A stretch of 50,711 nucleotides of DNA, taken from Clostridiales bacterium (lineage in GTDB: Bacteria; Bacillota; Clostridia; Oscillospirales; Oscillospiraceae). The translations under genes were made by a program, and so were the position numbers. The stretch's first letter is position 1, and each line of letters opens with the position of its first letter. Positions 26,136 to 33,735 of the stretch are shown piece by piece. Under the pieces are notes generated by a model that saw only the letters and a list, made by a program, of their open reading frames with translations, was not told where the DNA came from and searched no databases. Where the stretch lies: assembly GCA_022775085.1 (NCBI GenBank), contig JALFJQ010000003.1, positions 1 through 50,711 on the forward strand, read 5' to 3'.

Positions 26136-27041
26136 TCAGACCTTATCGGTGGCCTTCTCGCCGAACAGGCCGGTAGGCTTGCAGGTGAGAATCACAATCA
26201 GCAGGGCAAATGTGAAAGCATCGGAGAACACGGACACGTTCCAGCTGGAGGGCAGGCCCTTGATGATGGTCTCGCAGATGCCGATGATAAACGCGCCGAT
26301 CACCGCGCCGGGGATGGAGCCGATGCCGCCGAACACCGCCGCCACGAAGGACTTGAGACCCGGCATAGCGCCTGCCGTGGGGGTGATGGCAGGGTAGGTG
26401 GTAAAGTACAGGATGGAGCCCACCACCGCCAGGGCGGAGCCGATGACGAAGGTGGTGGAGATCACGTTGTTGATTTTGATTCCCATGAGACGGCTGGTTT
26501 CAAAATCCTTGGACACCGCCCGCATGGCCATGCCGATCTTGGTGTGGTTAATGAGGGTGGTGAGCAGGGCGATGAGCACCAGCACCAGCACGGGAGTGAT
26601 GATGACTACCAGTTTGGTGGACGCGCCGCAGATGTTGATGGTTTTGTTCAGAGCGTCAATGGAAGGGTAGGTCATGGGCTGGCCGCCGGTGACATAAGTT
26701 GCGGTATTCTGCAGCAGGTAGCTGACACCAATGGCGGAAATCATGACAGACATTCTGGGGGCGCTGCGCAGGGGCTTGTAGGCCGCCCGCTCAATGAAAA
26801 AGCCCAGCCCGATGGTCAGTGCGATCACGATGGGGATAGCGACGTACATGGGCAGGGCCGCAGAGATGTAGATACCCAAAAGTCCCGCCACCATGAACAC
26901 GTCGCCGTGGGCGAAGTTGATCAGGCGCAGGATGCCGTAAACCATGGTATAGCCGATGGCGATCAGGGCCAGCTGACCGCCCAGGGAGATACCGCTGAGC
27001 AGGATGGAGACTATGTATTCCGTGGTTAGCAGTTGTTCCAT
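26136..27041 (-). CDS. livH: Branched-chain amino-acid-type ABC transporter permease LivH
   Basis: A 301-residue permease with about eight hydrophobic segments; marks include YGILRLINFAHGDVFMVAGLLG near 33-55 and the coupling loop GMAMRAVSKDFETSRLMGI. It is the first gene after the binding protein on the same strand, but 281 bases of repeats and a terminator lie between, so livJ is probably made in excess over the membrane parts. GGAGGTT precedes the ATG. Confidence 0.95.
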   Translation of the reverse strand: MEQLLTTEYIVSILLSGISLGGQLALIAIGYTMVYGILRLINFAHGDVFMVAGLLGIYISAALPMYVAIPIVIALTIGLGFFIERAAYKPLRSAPRMSVMISAIGVSYLLQNTATYVTGGQPMTYPSIDALNKTINICGASTKLVVIITPVLVLVLIALLTTLINHTKIGMAMRAVSKDFETSRLMGIKINNVISTTFVIGSALAVVGSILYFTTYPAITPTAGAMPGLKSFVAAVFGGIGSIPGAVIGAFIIGICETIIKGLPSSWNVSVFSDAFTFALLIVILTCKPTGLFGEKATDKV

Positions 27042-27076
27042 GGGGAACCTCCTGTCTTTATAAGCTGTCGATACAC

Positions 27077-27258
27077 GATGTCATTGCAAGGAGCGCAGCG
27101 ACGTGGCAATCCGTTCTCCTTATAAATGTCATTCTTCGTACAGCGTATGGGGAAACGGATTGCCACACCAGCGTGCGCAACATTATGGTATGATTGCAAC
27201 TGGCAATCATTGATATTTTGATTCGCTGCGCGGAGCACCACTGGTTCGCAATGACATC
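27077..27258. repeat. Composite intergenic inverted repeat between livJ and livH
   Basis: Outer ends GATGTCATTGC and GCAATGACATC are inverted. Inside are GTGGCAATCCGTTCTCC and its partner GGGGAAACGGATTGCCAC, then CCAGCGTGCGCA and CACTGGTTCGCAATGACA. These are pieces of the family seen at 3007 and 19560, here arranged as nested hairpins. No ORF. Confidence 0.65.
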
Positions 27259-27275
27259 CTTAAAAATACGACCAT

Positions 27276-27300
27276 TGGCGGGGGCGTAAAACCCCCGCCA
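27276..27300 (-). terminator. Terminator or attenuator after the Liv binding-protein gene
   Basis: TGGCGGGGG pairs with CCCCCGCCA around 7 bases, 22 bases past the stop at 27323; ATTTTT follows on the minus strand. Confidence 0.8.
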
Positions 27301-27322
27301 GCCTTCATTGGTCGCGGTAAAA

Positions 27323-28510
27323 TCAGCTTGCGGAGCCGGTCTGCACGGTCTCCAGCACCCAGGCGCCGGTGGAGGTGTCAGCGGTCTTGATGTAGGCGGT
27401 GTCACGGACGGCATCGCCAACCTCGTCAAAGGCGATGGCGCCGGAAACGCCGGTGTAGGTGACGGAGGGCAGGATCTGCATCAGAGCGGCCTTGTCGGCG
27501 CTGTCGGCCTTCTTCATGGCCTCCAGAGCCACGAAGTAAGCGTCGTAGCCCATGGCGGTGACGGCGGAGATGGTGTCGTTGCCGCCGTTGGCAGCCAGAG
27601 CCTCGGAGTTGCCGTTGATGTACTCCTTGATACCCTTATCGAATTCAGCGGAGCCGCCCTCCTGATAGAAGGTGGAGACGTACAGCTGCAAGTTAGTGCC
27701 CTTGATGGCCTCCAGAACCATGTTGTCGTCCAGGGTGTCGGAACCCAGGAAGGGAGCCTCAATGCCCAGGGAAGCGGCCTGCTTGATGATCTGCACGGCG
27801 TAGGCGATGGACACGGGGGTGAAGATGACATCCGCGCCCTCGCTCTTGGCCTTGTTCAGGTAAGAGTTAAAGTCGGAGTTGCCGGTGGGGAAGGAGTCAG
27901 TGATGACCTTACCGCCTGCGGCCTCAAAGACCTGCTTGAAGAAAGCGATCAGGCCCTGGTCGTACTCGTTGCCGCTCTCGCCCAGGCAGTAAGCGGTCTT
28001 GGCGTCGAACTTATCCATGGCGAAGTTGGCCAGGACGTCAGCCTGGAAGTTATCCAGGAAGCAGATGCGGAAGTAGTAGCTGTTGCCGGCGGTGACGTTG
28101 GGGTTGGTGCAGGTCACGCCGATGGCGGGGATGCCGGCCTCTTCAAACTTGGGGCCGCCAGCCATGGAGACGCCAGAACCGTAGGAGCCGAGGACGATGG
28201 ACACGCCGGCGCTGACCAGAGAAGAGGCAGCGGAGGGAGCCTTGTCGGTAGAGGAGCCGTTGTCGCCGTAGACCAGCTCGACCTTATAGGTTTCACCGCC
28301 CAGAGTGATGGTGGGCTGCTGAGAGTTGGCGTACTGCATGCCGAGGATTTCCTTCTTGCCGCCGGAAGCGGAGTCACCGGAAGATGGCTCAAACACGCCG
28401 ATCTTCACGACCTTTTCGCCGGAAGCACTGCTGCCGCTGCCGCCGCAGGCGCACAGGGACAGAACCATGCACAGAACCAGAAGTAACGCTGTGAGTTTTT
28501 TCATTTTCAT
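27323..28510 (-). CDS. Branched-chain amino-acid-type substrate-binding lipoprotein (LivJ/LivK-like)
   Basis: A 395-residue type I periplasmic-binding protein with lipobox LCAC, anchor Cys22. The mature part begins VVKIGVFEPSSGD, then LVYGDNGSSTDKAPSAASSL, GSYGSGVSMAGGP and CTNPNVTAG, matching the ligand-facing loops of LivJ/AmiC-like proteins. Context with livHMGF on the same strand makes it the receptor of that transporter. Ligand is probably a branched-chain or other amino acid. Start at 28510 has GGGAGGAAAT upstream. Confidence 0.93.
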   Translation of the reverse strand: MKMKKLTALLLVLCMVLSLCACGGSGSSASGEKVVKIGVFEPSSGDSASGGKKEILGMQYANSQQPTITLGGETYKVELVYGDNGSSTDKAPSAASSLVSAGVSIVLGSYGSGVSMAGGPKFEEAGIPAIGVTCTNPNVTAGNSYYFRICFLDNFQADVLANFAMDKFDAKTAYCLGESGNEYDQGLIAFFKQVFEAAGGKVITDSFPTGNSDFNSYLNKAKSEGADVIFTPVSIAYAVQIIKQAASLGIEAPFLGSDTLDDNMVLEAIKGTNLQLYVSTFYQEGGSAEFDKGIKEYINGNSEALAANGGNDTISAVTAMGYDAYFVALEAMKKADSADKAALMQILPSVTYTGVSGAIAFDEVGDAVRDTAYIKTADTSTGAWVLETVQTGSAS

Positions 28511-28568
28511 TTCCTCCCATCATAAAACAAGTATCCGCAGAATGCGGACATCTGTCTTTATGGGGAAC

Positions 28569-28597
28569 ATTATAGCGGATGGATTTTCAAATTGCAA
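28569..28597 (-). promoter_or_regulatory. Promoter of the liv operon
   Basis: On the minus strand TTGCAA (28597-28592), 17-base spacer, perfect TATAAT (28574-28569), about 60 bases before the binding-protein start. Confidence 0.8.
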
Positions 28598-28778
28598 TCG
28601 TTATTTCCTACTTAAAAAATGAATTTTTCCATGAATTTTTATTCAAAAAGCACAAGTTTCATATCCGTGGCCGGTACACGACAGGCGGACGGCGGCGGAT
28701 ACCATCCGAAACACCCGGGAATCGGCGGCCAGGTCCCTGAAAAATCCCGGATTCTTCACTATTATTTCGACACCGCTC

Positions 28779-28806
28779 TTGCTTTCTGGCGGGTAACTGC
28801 TATAAT
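28779..28806 (+). promoter_or_regulatory. Promoter of the surface-protein gene
   Basis: TTGCTT at 28779-28784, 16-base spacer, TATAAT at 28801-28806. This places the transcript start near 28813, so translation must begin at the ATG at 28837. The rest of the 326-base gap (28511-28836) holds only this and the divergent liv promoter. Confidence 0.75.
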
Positions 28807-28836
28807 GAGTGCAGAATGAGGAGAGGATGGATTCCT

Positions 28837-30855
28837 ATGCGGAAATGGCTTTTGATTTTGACCCTTGCCTGTCTGCTGTGGGGGTCGGTTCTGCCCGCCG
28901 GGGCGGACGGAGAACTCCCCTGCACAAAAACGGCAGGCTGCACCCTTGCGGATGGGCATGAGGGACTGTGCAGTGCCCTGTGCGATGATACCCCCGGCTG
29001 TATTCTGTATGGTGGTCACGGGGGTGACTGTGTGACAGAGCTGGCGCTGGGTGAGGACGCGGATATTAACGAAGTCCTTGCCAGCAGGGATGCCCTGTTA
29101 GCCTATCTGGAAGGAAAATATCCCGGCTACCACTATGCGGGCGGGGATATTGCCCTTAAGCTTCCGGCGCGGGAAAACGGATACGGTATTGTTACGGTAG
29201 GCGCGCAGCTGAGTGACGGTACGCTGACCCTGCTGGGTGCCGGGAAGGTCGCCGCCAAAATGGAGTCGCTGGTCGTCAACGCGGAAAACGTGTGCGTGGA
29301 CGGCATCGCCTTCAACGGTGCCACCTGCGTGACCGTCAATGCTCCCTCCGGGTGTGCGTTCTCCAACTGCAGCTTCCGGAATACAGACTGCGCCATCCGG
29401 CTCCAGCTGGACGGAGAGGGCAGCGCGCCGCTTCTGACGCTGTCCCAGAACACCTTTGCCAGTGTCCGCATGATTTCTCTGATGAGTCAGGAGGGCACTG
29501 AGATCGGTCAGTGGTGGGTTTCTCCCAAAAGCACGCCCGCAGCAGCAGTGATCGATTTCACCGCCGAGATCGTCGAGAACCCGGATGAAGCGCTCTATCT
29601 TACTTTCCCGGGAGATATTTCCTCCCTTGCAAGCAGCGGATGGGTGTTTAATTTCCTCACAGGCTGCGATTATCCGACAATCTACTCTGTTTATGAGGGG
29701 GTGAAATCCACCTCCGCCCTGACCAACGGGCAGGCAAAGCTTGCCGTTTCCAAGGCTGGTCAGTACATTGTCGTGAACGGCTCTTATCCCACCGTTTCCA
29801 AAAATGTGGTCAAGATCACCGAGGAGCACTGCAAGTATCTGAAAGAGGTGACGGTGAGCACTGCTTACACCAACGCAACCGTTACCCGCAGCTCCAAGAA
29901 AGTGCTCTCCGCCATCAACAACAAAAAACTGACCTTTCAGCTGAATGGTGCCGGATCCTATACCATTACAGAAGTCAAGTCCACCGCAAAAAACACCACG
30001 ACCACCAAAACCACCTCCACCAGACGGAAAAGCAGTACCTCCGCCGCCGACGCGTTTCTGGTCACCCCCCAGCGGTTCAGCGATGCCATGCGCTGTGCCA
30101 GCGACAGCACCGTGACCCTCAACTGCACCGAAGCCGGGAAAAAGCCTGTCAGTCTGCCAGTGGAATCCATGGGAGCCGCCGCTGCGAAGGGACTGACCGT
30201 TGCCGTCAAAACCAAAAGCGCTGAGCTGCGGCTGGACGCCGCCGCGCTGAAATCTCTGGCCCAGCAGGCAAAGGGCGACACCATCCTGCTGCAATATGAA
30301 TCCCTGAACCACAAATCCCTGACCTCCACAGGTCAGGCATCCCTGAAAAACCATCTGGCCCAGAATCCCGGCCACTGCGCGGACCTGGCTTTCCAGATCA
30401 CCGTCTCCAGCGACGGCGAGTCCATCGAGGATCTGCAGCAGGGCACCATCACCCTGAAAATTCCCTTCATCATCCTGCCCGGCACGGAGGAATTGGATAA
30501 TGTGGTCTGCGCCCTTCAGGGAGAATCCGCTTCGGATGTCCGGGACACCACCGTGGAGGATGGGTATCTCACCACGACGGTGCTGGATCTGACGGAGCAC
30601 ATGGTGTTCCAGGTCAACCCGCTGGCGGAAACTGTCCCGGCCGTCGCGGAAACCGAAACCATCCCGGAAACTACCGGGGAAACCATTACGGAAACTACCG
30701 CAGAAACCACTGATTTCATTGCAGACTCCGAATTTGATGAAGTGGAAGCGGACGCGGGCTTCCCCCTCTGGATCCCCGTGGTCGCCGTCCTGCTCCTGGC
30801 GGGCGGCGGCGCTGCGGCATGGTTCCTGTATTTCCGCAAGCAGATTAAGAAGTAA
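28837..30855 (+). CDS. Cell-surface protein with Cys-rich N-terminal motifs and C-terminal membrane anchor
   Basis: A 672-residue secreted, membrane-anchored protein. Signal peptide about 1-24 (MRKWLLILTLACLLWG...PAGA). Two tandem Cys motifs follow (29-45 and 49-65), each C-x5-C-x-L-x2-G-H-x-G-x-C, which may form disulphides or bind metal. Residues about 120-190 look like short beta-helix turns (VVNAENVCVDGIAFNGAT). A Thr/Lys-rich linker (TTTTKTTSTRRKSST) divides the two halves. A Glu/Thr-rich stalk (repeats of ETT) precedes a helix near 642-665 and a basic tail; no LPxTG motif. The start was set by the promoter and AGGAGAGG. The gene is alone in its transcript; function unknown. Confidence 0.8.
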   Translation: MRKWLLILTLACLLWGSVLPAGADGELPCTKTAGCTLADGHEGLCSALCDDTPGCILYGGHGGDCVTELALGEDADINEVLASRDALLAYLEGKYPGYHYAGGDIALKLPARENGYGIVTVGAQLSDGTLTLLGAGKVAAKMESLVVNAENVCVDGIAFNGATCVTVNAPSGCAFSNCSFRNTDCAIRLQLDGEGSAPLLTLSQNTFASVRMISLMSQEGTEIGQWWVSPKSTPAAAVIDFTAEIVENPDEALYLTFPGDISSLASSGWVFNFLTGCDYPTIYSVYEGVKSTSALTNGQAKLAVSKAGQYIVVNGSYPTVSKNVVKITEEHCKYLKEVTVSTAYTNATVTRSSKKVLSAINNKKLTFQLNGAGSYTITEVKSTAKNTTTTKTTSTRRKSSTSAADAFLVTPQRFSDAMRCASDSTVTLNCTEAGKKPVSLPVESMGAAAAKGLTVAVKTKSAELRLDAAALKSLAQQAKGDTILLQYESLNHKSLTSTGQASLKNHLAQNPGHCADLAFQITVSSDGESIEDLQQGTITLKIPFIILPGTEELDNVVCALQGESASDVRDTTVEDGYLTTTVLDLTEHMVFQVNPLAETVPAVAETETIPETTGETITETTAETTDFIADSEFDEVEADAGFPLWIPVVAVLLLAGGGAAAWFLYFRKQIKK

Positions 30856-30865
30856 TTGTCTCTGC

Positions 30866-30894
30866 GTCCGCTGTAGGTGCCGCCTACAGCGGAC
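30866..30894 (+). terminator. Terminator after the surface-protein gene
   Basis: GTCCGCTGTAGG pairs with CCTACAGCGGAC, then ATATTTTA; 10 bases past the stop. Confidence 0.85.
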
Positions 30895-30910
30895 ATATTT
30901 TATCCGGGGC

Positions 30911-30939
30911 TTGAGAAATGAGGATGATTGGAGTATAAT
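30911..30939 (+). promoter_or_regulatory. Promoter of moaA-moaC-mogA
   Basis: TTGAGA at 30911-30916, 17-base spacer, TATAAT at 30934-30939. The leader is only about 50 bases, too short for a Moco riboswitch. Confidence 0.85.
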
Positions 30940-30993
30940 CATTATAATAGTATACAGACGGCCTCCCGTCTGGGAAATCATGAGGAAAGACAG

Positions 30994-31947
30994 ATGATCG
31001 ATCAGTTCGGACGAAGCATCACCTATCTGCGCGTCTCCGTGACGGAGCTGTGCAATCTGCGCTGCCGGTACTGTATGCCGGCAGAAGGCGTGTGCAAGAA
31101 GGATCATGCCGATATGCTCACCGAGGACGAGATGATCCTGGCCATCGAGGCCGCTGCTTCTCTGGGCATCACCAAGCTGCGCGTCACCGGCGGGGAGCCG
31201 CTGGTGAAAAAGAATATTCTTTCCATCTGCCGCCGGGCCGCGGCGGTGCCGGGAATCCGGGAGGTGTGCCTGACCACCAACGGTATTCTCCTGCCGGAGC
31301 TGGCACGTCCCCTGCGGGAAGCCGGGGTAAACCGTCTGAACCTGAGTCTCGATACACAAGATCCGGAAAAGTACGCCTATATTACCAGAATCGGAGAAAT
31401 TAAGGATTTCTGGGCTGGTTTTTACGCCGCATTGGACGCTGGCTTTGAGAAGATCAAGCTCAACGCCGTGCTGGTTGGGGGCTTCAACGACAACGAAATT
31501 GTGTCGCTGGCAGCGTTGACACAGCAGTATCCCGTGGATATGCGCTTTATCGAAATGATGCCCATGTGTGACAGCCCGGAGTTTGGTGAGGATGCCTACA
31601 TTCCCTTTACCCGGGTGCTGGACGCCCTGCCCGAGGCCCGGCCGGTGCCGAAGGACGGCGGCGTGGCCAAGCTCTACCGCCTGCCGGGGGCCAAGGGCAA
31701 TATCGGTCTCATCAGCCCTGTCAGCGCCCATTTTTGCGGGGAGTGCAACCGCATTCGTCTAACAGCCGACGGCAAGGTGAAGCCCTGCCTCCATTCGAAC
31801 GCGGAATATCCCCTGAAAGGGCTGGATCTTGACGGAATGCGCGCCCAGCTGGAAAAGGCTATCTGGCACAAGCCCAAATGGCACGGCGATCTTGACGCCG
31901 CCCACCGCTCCGGTGCGGGCCGGAACATGAATCAGATCGGAGGCTGA
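30994..31947 (+). CDS. moaA: GTP 3',8-cyclase MoaA (molybdopterin synthesis)
   Basis: A 317-residue radical-SAM enzyme for the first step of molybdenum/tungsten cofactor synthesis, converting GTP to 3',8-cyclo-dihydro-GTP. The N-terminal 4Fe-4S motif is C20-C24-C27 (TELCNLRCRYC), followed by RVTGGEPL. The second cluster ligands are in FCGECNRIRLTADGKVKPCL. The C-terminus ends in the conserved Gly-Gly (NMNQIGG). The ATG at 30994 has GAGGAAAG upstream; a frame extending to 30928 starts inside the promoter. The product passes to MoaC, encoded 3 bases later. Confidence 0.96.
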   Translation: MIDQFGRSITYLRVSVTELCNLRCRYCMPAEGVCKKDHADMLTEDEMILAIEAAASLGITKLRVTGGEPLVKKNILSICRRAAAVPGIREVCLTTNGILLPELARPLREAGVNRLNLSLDTQDPEKYAYITRIGEIKDFWAGFYAALDAGFEKIKLNAVLVGGFNDNEIVSLAALTQQYPVDMRFIEMMPMCDSPEFGEDAYIPFTRVLDALPEARPVPKDGGVAKLYRLPGAKGNIGLISPVSAHFCGECNRIRLTADGKVKPCLHSNAEYPLKGLDLDGMRAQLEKAIWHKPKWHGDLDAAHRSGAGRNMNQIGG

Positions 31948-31950
31948 ATA

Positions 31951-32436
31951 ATGTCGGATTTTACCCATTTTAACGATCAGGGCCGGGCAAAAATGGTGGA
32001 TGTGGGGGAAAAGCCCATCTCCCAGCGCACGGCCGTTGCCGCCGGGCGGGTGCTGGTCAGCGACACCACCTTTTCCCTCATTAAAAGCGGCGGCATGAAA
32101 AAGGGCGACGTGCTCACCGTTGCCCAGATCGCGGGGGTCATGGGAGCCAAGCGCACCCCGGACATCATCCCCATGTGCCACCCCATCCTGATGGATGGCA
32201 TCAATCTGGAATTATCGTTGGATGAAGATAAAAAAAGCGTGGAAATTCGGGCCACGGTATCCTGTGACGGCCGCACCGGCGTGGAAATGGAGGCCCTCAC
32301 CGCCGTATCCACCGCCGCCCTGACGGTGTACGATATGTGCAAGGCGGTGCAGAAGGACATGGTCATTACGGACATTCGGCTGGTTTCCAAAACCGGCGGC
32401 GTCCACGGAGATTACAAACGGGAGGAAGAAACATGA
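31951..32436 (+). CDS. moaC: Cyclic pyranopterin monophosphate synthase MoaC
   Basis: A 161-residue protein covering the whole MoaC fold: MVDVGEKPISQRTA, GAKRTPDIIPMCHPI, GRTGVEMEALTAVSTAALTVYDMCKA and the end KTGGVHGDYKR. It rearranges the MoaA product to cyclic pyranopterin monophosphate. It follows moaA directly and overlaps the next gene by four bases (ATGA), forming a compact three-gene operon. Confidence 0.97.
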   Translation: MSDFTHFNDQGRAKMVDVGEKPISQRTAVAAGRVLVSDTTFSLIKSGGMKKGDVLTVAQIAGVMGAKRTPDIIPMCHPILMDGINLELSLDEDKKSVEIRATVSCDGRTGVEMEALTAVSTAALTVYDMCKAVQKDMVITDIRLVSKTGGVHGDYKREEET

Positions 32437-32927
32437 GCTATACAGCAGCTGTCATTACCGTCAGCGACAAGGGCTACCGGGGAGAGCGGGAAGACACCAG
32501 CGGCCCCAATCTGGTGAAAATTCTGACAGAAAAAGGCTTTGAGGTTGCCTACACCGCCATGGTGCCCGATGAACCGGAGATGATTAAAGCGGAGCTTGTC
32601 AAATGCGCCGATGATAAGAAAATTGCGTTGGTTCTCACCACCGGCGGCACTGGCTTCTCTCCCCGGGACATTACCCCGGAAGCCACCATGGGAGTGGTGG
32701 AACGGCTGACCCCGGGCATTCCCGAAGCCATGCGGGCGGAGTCCATGAAAATCACGCCCAAGGGCTGCCTGTCCAGAAGTGTCGCAGGCATCCGGAAGCG
32801 GACTCTGATTATCAATCTCCCCGGCAGTAAAAAAGCTTCCGCCGAAAACATCCTTGCGGTCATCGATCCGGTGGCTCACGGACTGGATATGCTTTACAGC
32901 GAGGGCAGCGCCGACTGCGCCAAATAA
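32433..32927 (+). CDS. mogA: MogA/MoaB-family molybdopterin adenylyltransferase
   Basis: A 164-residue MogA/MoaB/CinA-domain protein that would adenylate molybdopterin before metal insertion. Visible marks are AVITVSDKGYRGEREDTSGP at the start, LVLTTGGTGFSPRDITPEA around the binding loop, and INLPGSKKAS near the end. The ATG overlaps the moaC stop; AGGAGGAAG precedes it. MogA and MoaB cannot be separated by eye; with no MoaE, MoaD or MoeA nearby, the later steps must be encoded elsewhere. Confidence 0.92.
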   Translation: MSYTAAVITVSDKGYRGEREDTSGPNLVKILTEKGFEVAYTAMVPDEPEMIKAELVKCADDKKIALVLTTGGTGFSPRDITPEATMGVVERLTPGIPEAMRAESMKITPKGCLSRSVAGIRKRTLIINLPGSKKASAENILAVIDPVAHGLDMLYSEGSADCAK

Positions 32928-32939
32928 TGGGATAGAATT

Positions 32940-32968
32940 AAGGAGACTGCCGACGGCAGTCTCCTTTT
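32940..32968. terminator. Bidirectional terminator between mogA and nagB
   Basis: AAGGAGACTGCCG pairs with CGGCAGTCTCCTT; TTTTG follows on the plus strand. It serves convergent mogA and nagB. Stem nearly identical to that at 23298-23330. Confidence 0.88.
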
Positions 32969-32984
32969 GTTTTGCTGTATTCTG

Positions 32985-33722
32985 TTACAGAAGATCCTTC
33001 ACCAGAGACAGGGCCGCCTCATCGGCTACCAGGGTGAAGTCGGGATGCAGCTGCAGGATGGAGCCGGGGGACTGGGGCTTGATGGGGCCGAAGAAGCAAT
33101 CCTTCACCGCCTGGGCCTTTCCTTCGCCGTTGCATACCAGCAGAACCCGCTTGGCCTTCATGATGGAGCCGATGCCCATGGTGTAGGCGTAGGTGGGTAC
33201 GTCCTCCCGCTTGGCAAAGAAGCGTTGGTTGGCATCAATGGTGGAAGCGGTCAGCTCTACCTTGTTGGTGCCCTTGGCAAAAGCGTCCGCAGGCTCGTTG
33301 AAGCCAATGTGACCGTTGGGGCCAAGGCCCAGCAGCTGCAAATCCGCGCCGCCAAAACCGTCAATGACGGCGTCATACCGGGCACACTCAGCCTCGGCAT
33401 CGGGGTTCATGCCGTTGGGAATGTTGCAGTTAGCCTGATCGATGTTCACGTGGTCAAAAAGGTTGCTGCGCATGAAGTAGGCGTAGCTCTGGTCGTGGTC
33501 TTTGGGTAGACCCACGTACTCGTCCAGATTCACGGTCTTGACCTGGGAGAAGTCCAGGTCGCCGGACTCATACTTGGCGATCAGTTCCTTGTAGGTGCCC
33601 ACAGGGCTGGAGCCTGTGGCGAGACCCAGCACGCAGTCGGGCTTCAGCTGGATCTGGGCGGCAATGATGTTGGCAGCCTTCCGGCTGACATCAGCGTAAT
33701 CCTTCGCAATAATCAGTCTCAT
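32985..33722 (-). CDS. nagB: Glucosamine-6-phosphate deaminase NagB
   Basis: A 245-residue isomerase/deaminase converting glucosamine 6-phosphate to fructose 6-phosphate and ammonia. Conserved segments are LGLATGSSPVGTY, NLDEYVGLPKDHDQSY with the catalytic Asp, and GLGPNGHIGFNEPA with the ring-opening His. The start at 33722 (MRLIIAKDY) has GAGGAG upstream; the longer frame runs into the neighbouring gene. It lies 13 bases after the ROK-like gene, so amino-sugar catabolism is the likely theme. No deacetylase NagA is present here. Confidence 0.95.
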   Translation of the reverse strand: MRLIIAKDYADVSRKAANIIAAQIQLKPDCVLGLATGSSPVGTYKELIAKYESGDLDFSQVKTVNLDEYVGLPKDHDQSYAYFMRSNLFDHVNIDQANCNIPNGMNPDAEAECARYDAVIDGFGGADLQLLGLGPNGHIGFNEPADAFAKGTNKVELTASTIDANQRFFAKREDVPTYAYTMGIGSIMKAKRVLLVCNGEGKAQAVKDCFFGPIKPQSPGSILQLHPDFTLVADEAALSLVKDLL

Positions 33723-33735
33723 ATCGATATTCTCC

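Noticed and set aside
29098..31731. Long minus-strand open frame across the surface-protein and moaA genes
   Set aside because: It spans two unrelated genes, their terminator and a strong promoter on the opposite strand; no family or start signal.
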